64,000 nucleotides of DNA from Photobacterium chitinilyticum (GCF_004104355.1 NZ_RJLM01000009.1:1-64000), one strand, 5' to 3'; shown: positions 26,440 to 34,821, counted from the stretch's first letter. The notes: a model not told the origin generated them from the letters alone. Numbers and translations are program-made.

Positions 26440-26463
26440 GCATAAAAATAGAGAGATACGATC

Positions 26464-27684
26464 ATGAGTAAGTTCTATGTAGGTTCTGAAGTAGGTCAAC
26501 TACGCCGCGTTCTTATCCACCGTCCAGAGCGTGCGCTAACTCACCTAACGCCATCAAACTGTCACGAACTATTATTTGATGATGTATTAGCGGTTGAACG
26601 CGCAGGTGAAGAGCATGACGTATTCGCCAATACTCTTCGCGAGCAAGGCGTGGAAGTTATGCTTCTTGGTGACCTACTTGCAGATACGTTAGCTGTTCCT
26701 GAAGCAAAAGAGTGGCTTCTTAACACTCAAGTTTCTGACTACCGTTTCGGTCCAGCATTTGCAAATGACGTTCGCTGCTTCCTAGCAGACCTTCCAAATA
26801 AAGAACTTTCTTCTATTCTTCTGGGCGGCCTTAGCTACGCTGAGCTACCAGTTACATCTTCTTCAATGATGCAAGGTATGCACGAGCCTACAGATTTCAT
26901 CATTGAACCATTGCCAAACCACCTATTTACCCGCGATACATCTTGCTGGGTATACGGCGGCGTATCAATCAACCCAATGGCTAAAGCTGCTCGTCAACGT
27001 GAAACCAACCATGTTCGCGCTATTTACCGCTGGCACCCAACCTTCGCAGGCCAAGACTTCATCAAGTACTTCGGCGACGAAGAGAAAATCTATGACAACT
27101 CTACTATCGAAGGCGGCGACGTACTAGTAATTGGTAAAGGCGCAGTACTTATCGGAATGTCTGAGCGCACAACCCCACAGGGTGTTGAGCAGCTAGCATC
27201 TAGCCTATTCAAGCACGGCGAAGCGAAGCAAATTATTGCAATGCAACTTCCTAAGCACCGCTCTTGCATGCACCTGGATACAGTAATGACTCACATGCGT
27301 GAAGATACATTCTCTGTTTACCCAGAAGTTGTACGTAAAGACGTTCAGTGCTGGAGCCTAACCGGTGACGAATCTGGCGCAGTAAACGTGAAAGAAGAAG
27401 GTTACTTCGTTACTGCAATCGAAAAAGCGCTTGGTGTTGATCAGCTAAACCTAATCACAACTGGCGGTGACAGCTTCGAAGCTGAACGTGAGCAGTGGAA
27501 CGACGCAAACAACGTATTGACTGTGAAACCTGGCGTAGTTATTGGTTACGAGCGTAACACTTACACCAACGAGAAGTACGACAAAGCTGGCATCACCGTT
27601 CTACCAATCCCAGGTGATGAGCTAGGCCGTGGCCGTGGTGGCGCACGCTGCATGAGCTGCCCAATCGAACGTGACGGCATCTAA
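26464..27684 (+). CDS. arcA: Arginine deiminase
   Basis: This 406-residue enzyme hydrolyses L-arginine to citrulline and ammonia, the first step of the arginine deiminase pathway. The LFTRDTSCW motif near residue 154 and the C-terminal GGARCMSCP carry family-conserved catalytic residues; Cys396 is the expected nucleophile by comparison with the Pseudomonas enzyme. The length is typical. The only ribosome-site-like sequence is GAGAGA eight bases before ATG. The surrounding 28 bases are duplicated exactly at the relic at 23648. Codon use is highly biased, suggesting strong expression. It is followed by arcC and argF. Confidence 0.97.
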   Translation: MSKFYVGSEVGQLRRVLIHRPERALTHLTPSNCHELLFDDVLAVERAGEEHDVFANTLREQGVEVMLLGDLLADTLAVPEAKEWLLNTQVSDYRFGPAFANDVRCFLADLPNKELSSILLGGLSYAELPVTSSSMMQGMHEPTDFIIEPLPNHLFTRDTSCWVYGGVSINPMAKAARQRETNHVRAIYRWHPTFAGQDFIKYFGDEEKIYDNSTIEGGDVLVIGKGAVLIGMSERTTPQGVEQLASSLFKHGEAKQIIAMQLPKHRSCMHLDTVMTHMREDTFSVYPEVVRKDVQCWSLTGDESGAVNVKEEGYFVTAIEKALGVDQLNLITTGGDSFEAEREQWNDANNVLTVKPGVVIGYERNTYTNEKYDKAGITVLPIPGDELGRGRGGARCMSCPIERDGI

Positions 27685-27700
27685 GCCTGAGCTTGAATAA

Positions 27701-27777
27701 CCCTGAGCAACAAAAGCTCAGGGGCTAAGCAAAAACGCTAAGCACAATAATATGGCCGGTAACAATGAATACCGGCC
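27701..27777 (+). other. Two hairpins in the arcA-arcC spacer
   Basis: CCCTGAGC/GCTCAGGG (27701-27723) and GGCCGGT/ACCGGCC (27754-27777) are perfect stems without T tracts. They are better explained as RNA processing or stability elements than as terminators. They would let arcA message outlast the downstream part of the transcript. Confidence 0.6.
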
Positions 27778-27808
27778 AACAAAGAACAAAACCAAGAGAG
27801 ACGATCCC

Positions 27809-28720
27809 ATGACCAAGCAAACTGTTGTTGTTGCACTTGGTGGTAACGCCCTACTACGTCGCGGCGAGCCACTAGAAGCAGATATCCAGCGTCAGAACAT
27901 TGCTACGGCAGCAAAAACCATCGCAGAAATCGCGAAAGAATATAACGTAGTGTTGGTACACGGTAATGGCCCACAAGTTGGCTTGCTGGCACTGCAGGGG
28001 CTGGAATACAAAAAAGTAAGTCCATACCCACTTGATGTACTGGGTTCAGAAACCCAAGGCATGATCGGCTACATCCTAATGCAAGAACTGAAGAACCTGC
28101 TTCCTGAGCAGCACGTTTCCTGCATGCTTACGCAAATGAGTGTTGATCCAAATGATCCAGCATTTGCCGACCCAACAAAACCTATCGGTCCTGTTTACAA
28201 TGAAGCAGAAGCCCGTGAACTGGCAGAGAAATACCACTGGACAGTGAAGCCTGACGGCCAGTACTTCCGTCGCGTAGTTCCTAGCCCACAGCCTACCGGC
28301 ATTATCGAAGATGATGCAATTTCAGCACTGATCAACCAGCAACACCTGGTAATTTGTACTGGCGGCGGCGGCATCCCAGTGAAGAAAGAAAACGGTAAGT
28401 TGGTTGGGGTAGAGGCAGTAATCGACAAAGACATGTCTGCAGCGTTCCTAGCCAAACAGCTTGACGCTGACGCACTGTTAATCCTAACCGATGCAGACGC
28501 AGTATTCCTGGATTGGGGCAAACCAACACAGAAAGCACTACGAAGCACAACACCAAGTGAACTAGCGCAATACGCATTTGACGCTGGCTCTATGGGACCA
28601 AAAATTGATGCTTCTTGCGAGTTCATCAATCAAGGCGGCAAATTGGTTGGTATCGGCTCACTGGAAGCGGGGCTACGCATCCTGAAAGGTGAAGCTGGCA
28701 CAAATATTATTGCAGAATAA
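27809..28720 (+). CDS. arcC: Carbamate kinase
   Basis: This 303-residue kinase carries out the last step of the arginine deiminase pathway, transferring phosphate from carbamoyl phosphate to ADP to make ATP, ammonia and CO2. The amino-acid-kinase fold motifs are present: VVALGGNALLRRGE at the N-terminus, VHGNGPQVG near residue 48, ICTGGGGIPV near 177, and the SMGPKI motif near 262. The ATG at 27809 is chosen because family members begin right before the VVALGGNAL strand; the longer frame overlaps a spacer hairpin. It sits between arcA and argF. Confidence 0.96.
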   Translation: MTKQTVVVALGGNALLRRGEPLEADIQRQNIATAAKTIAEIAKEYNVVLVHGNGPQVGLLALQGLEYKKVSPYPLDVLGSETQGMIGYILMQELKNLLPEQHVSCMLTQMSVDPNDPAFADPTKPIGPVYNEAEARELAEKYHWTVKPDGQYFRRVVPSPQPTGIIEDDAISALINQQHLVICTGGGGIPVKKENGKLVGVEAVIDKDMSAAFLAKQLDADALLILTDADAVFLDWGKPTQKALRSTTPSELAQYAFDAGSMGPKIDASCEFINQGGKLVGIGSLEAGLRILKGEAGTNIIAE

Positions 28721-28772
28721 CGGAATAGTTATTCACAAAAGCATCATAATACGATAAACAATACATAATACA

Positions 28773-28817
28773 GGCCGGCGCACTGCCCAACATAACCAGA
28801 GGCAGCGACAGTCGGCC
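28773..28817 (+). other. Nested hairpin in the arcC-argF spacer
   Basis: An outer stem GGCCG/CGGCC encloses an inner CTGCC/GGCAG stem. There is no T tract. Like the arcA-arcC spacer hairpins, it probably marks an RNA processing or stability point between genes of one operon. Confidence 0.5.
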
Positions 28818-28848
28818 GAGAGATACCGATTCTTAAGAGGAAAACATC

Positions 28849-29853
28849 ATGGCTTTTAATCTTCGCAACCGTAACTTCCTAAAACTTCTAGACTTCACTC
28901 CTCGTGAAATTCAGCACATGCTAGAGCTATCTGCCGAGCTGAAAAAAGCGAAGTACAACGGTTACGAGCAGCCACGCCTAACCGGTAAGAACATCGCACT
29001 GATCTTTGAAAAAAGCTCAACTCGTACTCGCTGTGCTTTCGAAGTAGCAGCATTCGACCAAGGTGCTAAAGTGACTTACTTGGGCCCATCAGGCTCTCAA
29101 ATCGGCCACAAAGAATCAATGAAAGACACCGCTCGCGTACTGGGTCGCATGTATGACGGCATCGAGTACCGTGGCTTTGGTCAGGAAATCGTTGAAGAGC
29201 TAGGCGCTCACGCTGGTGTTCCAGTATGGAACGGCCTAACAGACGAATTCCACCCAACTCAAATCCTTGCCGATTTCCTAACTATGCAAGAGCATGGCCG
29301 TGGCAAGCAGCTACACGAAATGACATTCGCTTACCTAGGCGATGCTCGCAACAACATGGGTAACTCACTAATGGTTGGTGCAGCGAAAATGGGCATGGAT
29401 ATCCGCCTAGTTGCTCCTAAAGCATTCTGGCCAGAAGAAGAGCTAGTTGCTCAGTGCCGCGAAATTGCAGAAGAAACTGGTGCGAAAATCACCATGACTG
29501 AAGATGTACAGGAAGGCGTTCAGGGCTGTGATTTCCTATACACTGACGTTTGGGTTTCTATGGGTGAGTCTAAAGATGCTTGGGACGAGCGCGTGAAGAT
29601 GATGACTCCATACCAGATCAACATGGACATGATCAAAGCAACTGGCAACCCACATGTGAAATTCATGCACTGCCTACCAGCATTCCACAACGACGAAACA
29701 ACTGTTGGCGCTGAAGTTGCTGAGAAGTACAACATGAAAGGCCTAGAAGTTACGGAAGACGTATTCGAATCAAAGCACTCAATCGTATTCGATGAAGCTG
29801 AAAACCGTATGCACACTATCAAAGCAATCATGGTTGCTACATTAGGTCAGTAA
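28849..29853 (+). CDS. argF: Ornithine carbamoyltransferase
   Basis: This 334-residue enzyme interconverts ornithine plus carbamoyl phosphate and citrulline plus phosphate. The carbamoyl-phosphate motif [10 protein letters not shown] lies near residue 55 and the HCLPAFHN motif, with the ornithine-site Cys, near 274. In this operon, after arcA and arcC, it is likely to run in the catabolic direction (the ArcB role), making carbamoyl phosphate from citrulline. Sequence alone does not separate anabolic ArgF from catabolic ArcB. AAGAGGAAAAC precedes the ATG. A terminator-like hairpin follows at 29910. Confidence 0.95.
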   Translation: MAFNLRNRNFLKLLDFTPREIQHMLELSAELKKAKYNGYEQPRLTGKNIALIFEKSSTRTRCAFEVAAFDQGAKVTYLGPSGSQIGHKESMKDTARVLGRMYDGIEYRGFGQEIVEELGAHAGVPVWNGLTDEFHPTQILADFLTMQEHGRGKQLHEMTFAYLGDARNNMGNSLMVGAAKMGMDIRLVAPKAFWPEEELVAQCREIAEETGAKITMTEDVQEGVQGCDFLYTDVWVSMGESKDAWDERVKMMTPYQINMDMIKATGNPHVKFMHCLPAFHNDETTVGAEVAEKYNMKGLEVTEDVFESKHSIVFDEAENRMHTIKAIMVATLGQ

Positions 29854-29909
29854 TCGACTCTCTTGAGTTTTAAAGATTCGACGTAGAAACCCTTTAAGCT
29901 CTCATAATT

Positions 29910-29933
29910 AATGCCGTCCTTCGGGGCGGCATT
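29910..29933 (+). terminator. Terminator after argF
   Basis: AATGCCG-TCC-TTCG-GGG-CGGCATT makes a 10-bp stem (one G-T pair) with a TTCG loop. The T run after it is short, so efficiency may be moderate. Confidence 0.75.
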
Positions 29934-30064
29934 TGCATGTTTCTTCACCCTCCCACCATCAGCCAACCCCCATAAACCATCATTTTTTCAGCCAGTTATT
30001 TCACATTTTCACGCTCAAACCAAAGTGATAACATGTGCATAAAATCCCATAGAATGAATAGTTT

Positions 30065-30102
30065 ACGCAAACGCTTGCGCTCACAAGAAATGGGCGTATA
30101 AT
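30065..30102 (+). promoter_or_regulatory. pyrL-pyrBI promoter overlapped by a PurR-like operator
   Basis: TTGCGC (30075-30080), a 16-base spacer and TATAAT (30097-30102) make a good sigma-70 promoter. The -35 is embedded in ACGCAAACGCTTGCGC (30065-30080), which differs from the PurR consensus ACGCAAACGTTTGCGT at two positions. PurR bound with hypoxanthine or guanine would block polymerase, coupling pyrimidine synthesis to purine status. Confidence 0.8.
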
Positions 30103-30133
30103 CCTTCGCAATTTGTCAGAACAGAGTCGAACA

Positions 30134-30286
30134 ATGAACCAGCCAGTTGAGTACAACTTGACGCACTACCGCCGAAAATCGGCGTTGGTATCATTTTTCT
30201 GTTTTTTCAATTTTTTAAAAAAAGCCTCCTTTATTTGGGGGCTTTTTTTTGTCTGTTTTTTGCGTGAGAGCAGACAACTTTCGTAA
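30134..30286 (+). CDS. pyrL: pyrBI leader peptide
   Basis: This 50-codon frame begins MNQPVEYNLTHYRRKSA and continues with many Phe codons read from T-runs in the leader. It overlaps the attenuator at 30217-30250, as PyrL of E. coli does. In that system, low UTP stalls RNA polymerase in U-rich stretches, translating ribosomes keep up and disrupt the terminator, and pyrBI is read. High UTP allows termination. The mechanism here is inferred from the same layout. The frame ends 26 bases before pyrB. The ribosome site is weak. Confidence 0.85.
   Translation: MNQPVEYNLTHYRRKSALVSFFCFFNFLKKASFIWGLFFVCFLRESRQLS
30217..30250 (+). terminator. pyrBI attenuator
   Basis: AAAAAAAGCCTCC-TTTATTT-GGGGGCTTTTTTTT forms a stem with one G-T pair and a long T tract. 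Several T-runs upstream (TTTTTCTGTTTTTTC and TTTTTT, 30193-30216) are pause candidates. It lies inside the pyrL frame. Confidence 0.92.
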
Positions 30287-30312
30287 CTGTATCTATATAG
30301 GGAAGAGAAGCC

Positions 30313-31242
30313 ATGGCGAACTCGTTGTTTCAAAAACACATCATCTCCATTCCGGAGCTAAACCGAAGTGAACTTGAGCTTATTGTTGAAACTGCTGGAA
30401 AACTAAAAGCAGAGCCAAATCCGGAGCTACTTAAAAACAAGGTTGTGGCAAGCTGCTTTTTTGAGCCTTCGACACGTACCCGCCTGTCTTTCGAGACCGC
30501 TGTACAACGCCTTGGTGGCACCGTTATCGGCTTTGATAACGGCGGCAACACATCGCTGGCCAAAAAAGGGGAGACCTTGGCTGACTCGGTGCAGGTTATT
30601 TCTTCTTACGTCGACGCCTTCGTCATGCGCCACCCTCAGGAAGGGGCTGCTCGCCTGGCTTCTGAATTTTCAAACGGCGTGCCGGTGGTAAACGGCGGTG
30701 ATGGTGCGAACCAGCACCCGACTCAAACCCTGCTGGATCTCTTTAGTATCTTCGAAACACAAGGTCATCTGGACAACCTGAATGTTGCTTTTGTCGGTGA
30801 CTTGAAATACGGCCGAACTGTTCACTCACTAACGCAGGCGCTGTCGAAGTTCAACAACGTTAACTTCTTCTTTGTCGCCCCAGAAGTACTGGCGATGCCA
30901 GATTACATCTGCGAAGAGCTAGACGAGGCAGGTATCAGCTACAGCCTCCACACCAACATGGAAGAGGTTATTCCTCAGCTTGACGTCCTGTACATGACCC
31001 GAGTCCAGAAAGAGCGTTTTGACGAGTCTGAATATGCCCACATGAAAGCGGCGTATATCCTAACGGCTGAGATGCTGGCGGAAGCCCGTGACAACCTGAA
31101 AGTGCTGCACCCTCTACCTCGAGTCGATGAAATCACTGTCGATGTAGACAAGACCAAACACGCTTACTACTTCCAGCAGGCAGAAAATGGCGTGTATGCA
31201 CGTGAAGCCCTACTGGCCCTTGTACTAAACGAAGAACTTTAA
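30313..31242 (+). CDS. pyrB: Aspartate carbamoyltransferase catalytic chain
   Basis: This 309-residue catalytic chain joins carbamoyl phosphate and aspartate to carbamoyl aspartate, the committed step of pyrimidine synthesis. The [13 protein letters not shown] motif near residue 50 and HPLPRVDEI near 265 bind carbamoyl phosphate and aspartate. It pairs with PyrI, encoded 16 bases downstream, to form the allosteric holoenzyme. It is controlled by the pyrL attenuator and probably PurR. It stands beside the carbamoyl-phosphate-handling arcC and argF, so the cluster groups enzymes using this intermediate. Confidence 0.98.
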   Translation: MANSLFQKHIISIPELNRSELELIVETAGKLKAEPNPELLKNKVVASCFFEPSTRTRLSFETAVQRLGGTVIGFDNGGNTSLAKKGETLADSVQVISSYVDAFVMRHPQEGAARLASEFSNGVPVVNGGDGANQHPTQTLLDLFSIFETQGHLDNLNVAFVGDLKYGRTVHSLTQALSKFNNVNFFFVAPEVLAMPDYICEELDEAGISYSLHTNMEEVIPQLDVLYMTRVQKERFDESEYAHMKAAYILTAEMLAEARDNLKVLHPLPRVDEITVDVDKTKHAYYFQQAENGVYAREALLALVLNEEL

Positions 31243-31258
31243 GCAGGAGATAACAGCT

Positions 31259-31723
31259 ATGACTAAGGAAACTCAACTACAGGTTGAAGCAATCAAAAAC
31301 GGTTCCGTTATCGACCATATCCCAGCGAATGTAGGGATCAAGGTACTGAAGCTGTTTAAAATGCACAAAACCAACCAGCGTGTGACCGTGGGGTTGAACC
31401 TGCCTTCCTCAGCCTTGGGTGCCAAAGATCTGATCAAAATTGAAAATGTTTTCATCAGCGAAGACCAAGCCAATCAGCTGGCACTTTATGCACCAAAGGC
31501 AACCGTCAACCAGATTGAAAACTACGAAGTAGTGAAAAAACTGACTCTGTCGCTGCCCGAGCAAATCAACGCTATTTTCAAATGCCCAAATACCAACTGC
31601 ATCACCCACGGTGAGCCGGTTGATAGCAGCTTTAACGTTCGTACCCAGAGTGACGATGTTCAGCTTAAGTGCAAATATTGCGAGAAAGTCTTCTCCCGTG
31701 AGATCGTTACCGAGCATAACTAA
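31259..31723 (+). CDS. pyrI: Aspartate carbamoyltransferase regulatory chain
   Basis: This 154-residue regulatory chain has an N-terminal nucleotide-binding domain that senses CTP and ATP. The C-terminal zinc domain has four Cys in CPNTNC (near residue 109) and CKYC (near 138). Six copies join six PyrB chains in the E. coli enzyme. The gene starts 16 bases after pyrB with an AGGAG site and ends in a strong terminator. The length matches E. coli PyrI (153). Confidence 0.97.
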   Translation: MTKETQLQVEAIKNGSVIDHIPANVGIKVLKLFKMHKTNQRVTVGLNLPSSALGAKDLIKIENVFISEDQANQLALYAPKATVNQIENYEVVKKLTLSLPEQINAIFKCPNTNCITHGEPVDSSFNVRTQSDDVQLKCKYCEKVFSREIVTEHN

Positions 31724-31764
31724 ACTGCCTCAAATACCGATTTTCCTGCATCAAGGCTAAGAAT

Positions 31765-31792
31765 ACCGGCTCAACCCTGAGCCGGTTTTTTT
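31765..31792 (+). terminator. Terminator after pyrI
   Basis: ACCGGCTCA-ACCC-TGAGCCGGT followed by TTTTTT is a strong intrinsic terminator. Confidence 0.95.
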
Positions 31793-31918
31793 ATTCTCAT
31801 TTCTAGAGCGTCCCGCTCTGAGCAATACCTCTACCTTTGAAAAATCGCAACTAAAAACCGACAGGGTTCCTTCTTTGGCCGCCACTGCCGGACTCATCGA
31901 CTTTCAAAGGACAGCGGC

Positions 31919-32917
31919 ATGAAGTGTGTTGTACGTTTTGGTTTTCACTCCGCCCCTATTTTTTCAAGGCTCTGTAGCTGGGCGTTAGCACTTGCTCTGC
32001 TCTCAGGCTGCATCATGAGCAATGGCCCGGTCAGCCAAACGCCGAGCAACCAAGCCAACCAAATGGTCATGGTTGGAATTCCGCTCCTGCTTGGCGGCTT
32101 CGGCTCTGCCGTCCCTATCAATGAGCAGTACATGATCACTGCCAAGCATGTTGCCAAGCTGTCCTGGGATTTCAATGTCATTCACCATCCCTACTGTGAT
32201 CTTGCTCTTATTCGTCGCTCATCCAACAGTATCCCAACCTGGGGGCTGATCTACCCAGACCAACAGGTTTCCCATCACGGCCACTCGCTACTCGGCAATA
32301 GCATTAAAGGGGATGGTAAGTACCTGCAAGATGTCATCGACACCAATACCGATTGTCTCTACTCGCTCAGTGATGCACCAGTCATGTCCGGAATGAGTGG
32401 CGGTCCGGTATTCAACACGAATGGTGAAATTGCCGGGATCACGGTCGCCATCGTCCATAACCCCGAAGATCTGCGTAACCTGCGTCCCGCTATACGCTAC
32501 AGCCAGTTTGTGCCAGCCACCCTTATTTTTGACTGGCTTGACGCGCTCGGGATCGCTTCGTCCTCGGCCAGCCCGCAACTGGCCTCTATTCAGGTATCCC
32601 AATATGTTAGCGATCTTAATCGTCCCAATCGGCCCGTAATCGACATTGCCAGCACCAGTACCCCTGCAGCCCCTGACAGGATCCAGGAAACCGATATCAA
32701 TCAGCTAGCGCCCGTTAATAACGAAATCAATATGGCAGCGGCGACCTCTTCTGCTCTACAAAAATACCGAACACCAATTTCTCCTTCATTCCAGTCACCG
32801 GTAAAAAGAACGACACCGGATAATAGTGCCGAGGCGCTTTCCGGACTCAGAGGCGAACCGGAGACCGAACCGCAGCTAACGTCGAAGCAACAGAAAGAAA
32901 TCCCTCTAAAACCATAA
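31919..32917 (+). CDS. Lipoprotein with trypsin-like serine protease domain
   Basis: This 332-residue protein has an N-terminal hydrophobic segment ending in LLSGC, a lipobox, so it is probably a lipoprotein. A chymotrypsin-fold region (about 50-215) follows, with candidate catalytic His in TAKHVA near 75, Asp in YCDLALI near 94 and Ser in GMSGGPVF near 161. All three motifs are intact. The last 110 residues are rich in Pro, Ser, Thr and charged residues and look disordered. No PDZ domain is visible. It lies alone between pyrI and the ArgR-type gene, transcribed in the same direction. The substrate is unknown. Start choice is tentative. Confidence 0.7.
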   Translation: MKCVVRFGFHSAPIFSRLCSWALALALLSGCIMSNGPVSQTPSNQANQMVMVGIPLLLGGFGSAVPINEQYMITAKHVAKLSWDFNVIHHPYCDLALIRRSSNSIPTWGLIYPDQQVSHHGHSLLGNSIKGDGKYLQDVIDTNTDCLYSLSDAPVMSGMSGGPVFNTNGEIAGITVAIVHNPEDLRNLRPAIRYSQFVPATLIFDWLDALGIASSSASPQLASIQVSQYVSDLNRPNRPVIDIASTSTPAAPDRIQETDINQLAPVNNEINMAAATSSALQKYRTPISPSFQSPVKRTTPDNSAEALSGLRGEPETEPQLTSKQQKEIPLKP

Positions 32918-33003
32918 TTGCAGCATAATCAATCGGAATAAAATGCCTCATATTGCAGAAAAAATCGGCTTATTATTTTGGTGATTAGGGTCAATAAAAC
33001 ATA

Positions 33004-33043
33004 ATTGCATTATTGTTATGATGGTTATGCAAGATTATGCAAT
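33004..33043. promoter_or_regulatory. Candidate ARG-box pair upstream of the ArgR-type gene
   Basis: ATTGCAT (33004-33010) and ATGCAAT (33037-33043) are exact inverted copies enclosing TTATGCAAG and related AT-rich elements. Overall it resembles two ARG boxes (TGMAT-N4-ATKCA type) side by side, which ArgR hexamers bind. The position, about 100 bases before the argR start, fits autoregulation. The match is by eye and approximate. Confidence 0.5.
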
Positions 33044-33134
33044 GGCTTTACTTTGTCTTGCGACTACTGTCGGCACCGACAGCAATCAAAAAGATACGAT
33101 CTTAATACCCTATAAAATAACAAAGGAGTTGCCC

Positions 33135-33629
33135 GTGAATGTATCCAATGTACACGGAGCGATTGATGCATTTTCAAATGATGAGAACATCACGACAGCC
33201 TGCAAACGTCTGCTCCAGCAGCAAAGCTTTTCGACCCAAGATGACATCCGCCAACGTTTAATCGACATGGGGTTTGATGATGTCAGCCAGTCGACCGTCT
33301 CCCGGCTGCTTTCTCGGTTAGGAGTAGCTAAGGTTCCCAATGCCTATGGCAAAAAAGTGTATTGCCTAACGGTCGAGAATGAACCGGTACAAGTTGGCTC
33401 TTCAATTTCCTCACAAATCGAATTCATCACCCACAACCAATTAGTGGTGGTTGTCAAAACCCACCCTGGCGGTGCACAACTGGTTGCTCGTCTGATTGAT
33501 ATTCAGCCTCATGCTGAAATTCTAGGAACGGTGGGAGGGAACGATACGGTCATGGTCGCACCAAAGGACATTAACCGTATTGAACAGTGTGAACGGGTGG
33601 TTAAAGCGCGGCTAGGGATCCCAGTTTAA
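33135..33629 (+). CDS. argR: ArgR-family arginine repressor paralogue
   Basis: This 164-residue regulator has an N-terminal winged helix (TACKRLLQQQSFSTQDDIRQ, then SQSTVSRLLSRLG near residue 51). A C-terminal hexamerisation and ligand domain follows (HPGGAQLVARLID near 110, GTVGGNDT near 131). In E. coli the last motif reads GTIAGDDT, and the first Asp (residue 128) contacts L-arginine; here it is Asn136, with Asp137 kept. The start is GTG at 33135, six bases after AAGGAG; a longer upstream frame lacks a ribosome site. Its position beside the arginine deiminase genes suggests local control. Vibrionaceae usually have another ArgR near mdh, so this may be the second copy. Confidence 0.9.
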   Translation: MNVSNVHGAIDAFSNDENITTACKRLLQQQSFSTQDDIRQRLIDMGFDDVSQSTVSRLLSRLGVAKVPNAYGKKVYCLTVENEPVQVGSSISSQIEFITHNQLVVVVKTHPGGAQLVARLIDIQPHAEILGTVGGNDTVMVAPKDINRIEQCERVVKARLGIPV

Positions 33630-33736
33630 CGCCGCAACCCAGTCACAAGTAACAGGAAATGCTTTGACCTAAACGATTTTGGGTAGCAAACTAATGCCCT
33701 AAATATAGGTTGTGAATGACTTAGTAAGGACAATCA

Positions 33737-34123
33737 ATGACTCAAGTACTACACACAGATCAGGCTCCAGCAGCTATCGGCCCTTATGTACAAGGTGTCG
33801 ATCTAGGCAATATGATTCTGACTTCAGGTCAAATCCCAGTGAACCCGATAACAGGTGAAGTTTCTGACGATATCGCTGAACAGGCACGCCAGTCACTGGA
33901 AAATGTTAAAGCCGTTGTTGAATCTTCCGGCCTGAAAGTAGCAGACATTGTAAAAATGACTGTTTTTGTGAAAGATCTAAACGACTTCGCAACCGTCAAT
34001 GAAGTATACGGAAAGTTCTTCGACGAGCACAACGCCCCTTACCCTGCACGTTCTTGCGTTGAAGTGGCACGTTTGCCAAAAGATGTGAAGATTGAAATCG
34101 AAGCAATTGCAGTACGCAAATAA
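33737..34123 (+). CDS. ridA: RidA family enamine/imine deaminase
   Basis: This 128-residue protein matches the RidA/YjgF family, small trimeric enzymes that hydrolyse reactive enamines such as 2-aminoacrylate made by PLP enzymes. The signature PARSCVEVARLPKDVKIEIE near residue 103 carries the key Arg. E. coli ridA likewise lies next to pyrBI. It follows the ArgR gene by about 107 bases with its own ribosome site (AAGGA) and ends in a terminator. Confidence 0.95.
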   Translation: MTQVLHTDQAPAAIGPYVQGVDLGNMILTSGQIPVNPITGEVSDDIAEQARQSLENVKAVVESSGLKVADIVKMTVFVKDLNDFATVNEVYGKFFDEHNAPYPARSCVEVARLPKDVKIEIEAIAVRK

Positions 34124-34153
34124 GCGCTTTGGTAACGGTAAGACATTGATACT

Positions 34154-34182
34154 AAAAAAGCTGTCCGGTGACAGCTTTTTTT
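34154..34182. terminator. Bidirectional terminator between ridA and idi
   Basis: AAAAAAGCTGTC-CGGT-GACAGCTTTTTTT, with A and T tracts, serves both convergent genes. Confidence 0.93.
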
Positions 34183-34200
34183 ATATCCTGTCCGCAGTAT

Positions 34201-34728
34201 TCAATACTGAACAACATAATCCAATACCTGCGAAAACCAAGCCGTAAACTGCTCAGGTTCAGATACCACTGCCTGCTCGAGCTCAGCTTGTGGCCACCAG
34301 CGGTAACTCATCACCTCACTGATATTCGGCTCAATCGTCAGATCCGATACACAGGCTACAAGCACATGATCCAGTTCGTGTTCAACCAGCTGGTTATCCA
34401 ACTCGGCGCGATACAAGAAAGTCGCAATATCTTCCAGCTGACTAATGCCGGAAACCCCCATTTCCTCACCAAGCCGGCGTATACCAGCCTGCTCCATCGA
34501 CTCTCCCTGGCGCGGATGAGAGCAACATGTATTGGTCCACAAGCCACCGCTATGGTATTTGCCCATTGCGCGCTGCTGCATAAGAAACTCCCGGCCGCCA
34601 CCTGTTTCACGGTACAACAATACGGAAAAGGCCAAATGTAATGCCCCTTCTCGGTGCGCATGCATTTTTTCCTGCAACCCCAGCTCCCTGCCCTGAGGGT
34701 CCACTAAAACCACCTGTTCTTCAATCAT
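34201..34728 (-). CDS. idi: Isopentenyl-diphosphate delta-isomerase, type I
   Basis: This 175-residue Nudix-fold enzyme interconverts isopentenyl and dimethylallyl diphosphates for isoprenoid synthesis. The TNTCCSHPR motif near residue 66 carries the catalytic Cys and a metal-binding His. The RRLGEEMG motif near 85 carries metal-binding Glu residues. The length is typical of the short bacterial form. It lies between ridA and plsC on the minus strand. Type I Idi is not essential where both isomers are made by IspH, and its presence varies among vibrios. Confidence 0.95.
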   Translation of the reverse strand: MIEEQVVLVDPQGRELGLQEKMHAHREGALHLAFSVLLYRETGGGREFLMQQRAMGKYHSGGLWTNTCCSHPRQGESMEQAGIRRLGEEMGVSGISQLEDIATFLYRAELDNQLVEHELDHVLVACVSDLTIEPNISEVMSYRWWPQAELEQAVVSEPEQFTAWFSQVLDYVVQY

Positions 34729-34747
34729 GATATCTATCTACGCAAAC

Positions 34748-34773
34748 AAAAAGGACACGCTAGGCATGTCCTT
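34748..34773 (-). terminator. Terminator after plsC
   Basis: On the minus strand AAGGACA-TGCCTAGCG-TGTCCTT is followed by TTTGTTTG. It lies 50 bases after the plsC stop and before idi, so idi has its own promoter. Confidence 0.75.
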
Positions 34774-34821
34774 AATTTAATTCAGTCCTGCCCTACAAGG
34801 ACAGAATTATACTACCCACTG

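Larger units (their letters stand above)
25491..26463. other. Long AT-rich control region between arcD and arcA
   Basis: This 973-base gap has a terminator (25521-25546) and a tandem repeat (25639-25677). It also has two perfect palindromes (26040-26064 and 26427-26439) and several TGCATAA elements (26096, 26141, 26206, and TGCATGA at 26259) resembling halves of ARG boxes. GTGTGACAAATGTCTAA near 26313 is a poor CRP match. GGAGGA near 26375 looks like an orphan ribosome site with no ATG after it. No protein gene is convincing. The region probably integrates arginine, carbon and oxygen signals for arcA, but a canonical FNR site was not found. Confidence 0.55.

Noticed and set aside
33018-33134. 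The longer in-frame extension of the ArgR-type protein starting ATG at 33018.
   Set aside because: It has no ribosome site, runs through the AT-rich promoter-like and ARG-box-like stretch, and would add about 39 residues absent from ArgR proteins. The GTG at 33135 with AAGGAG is far better.
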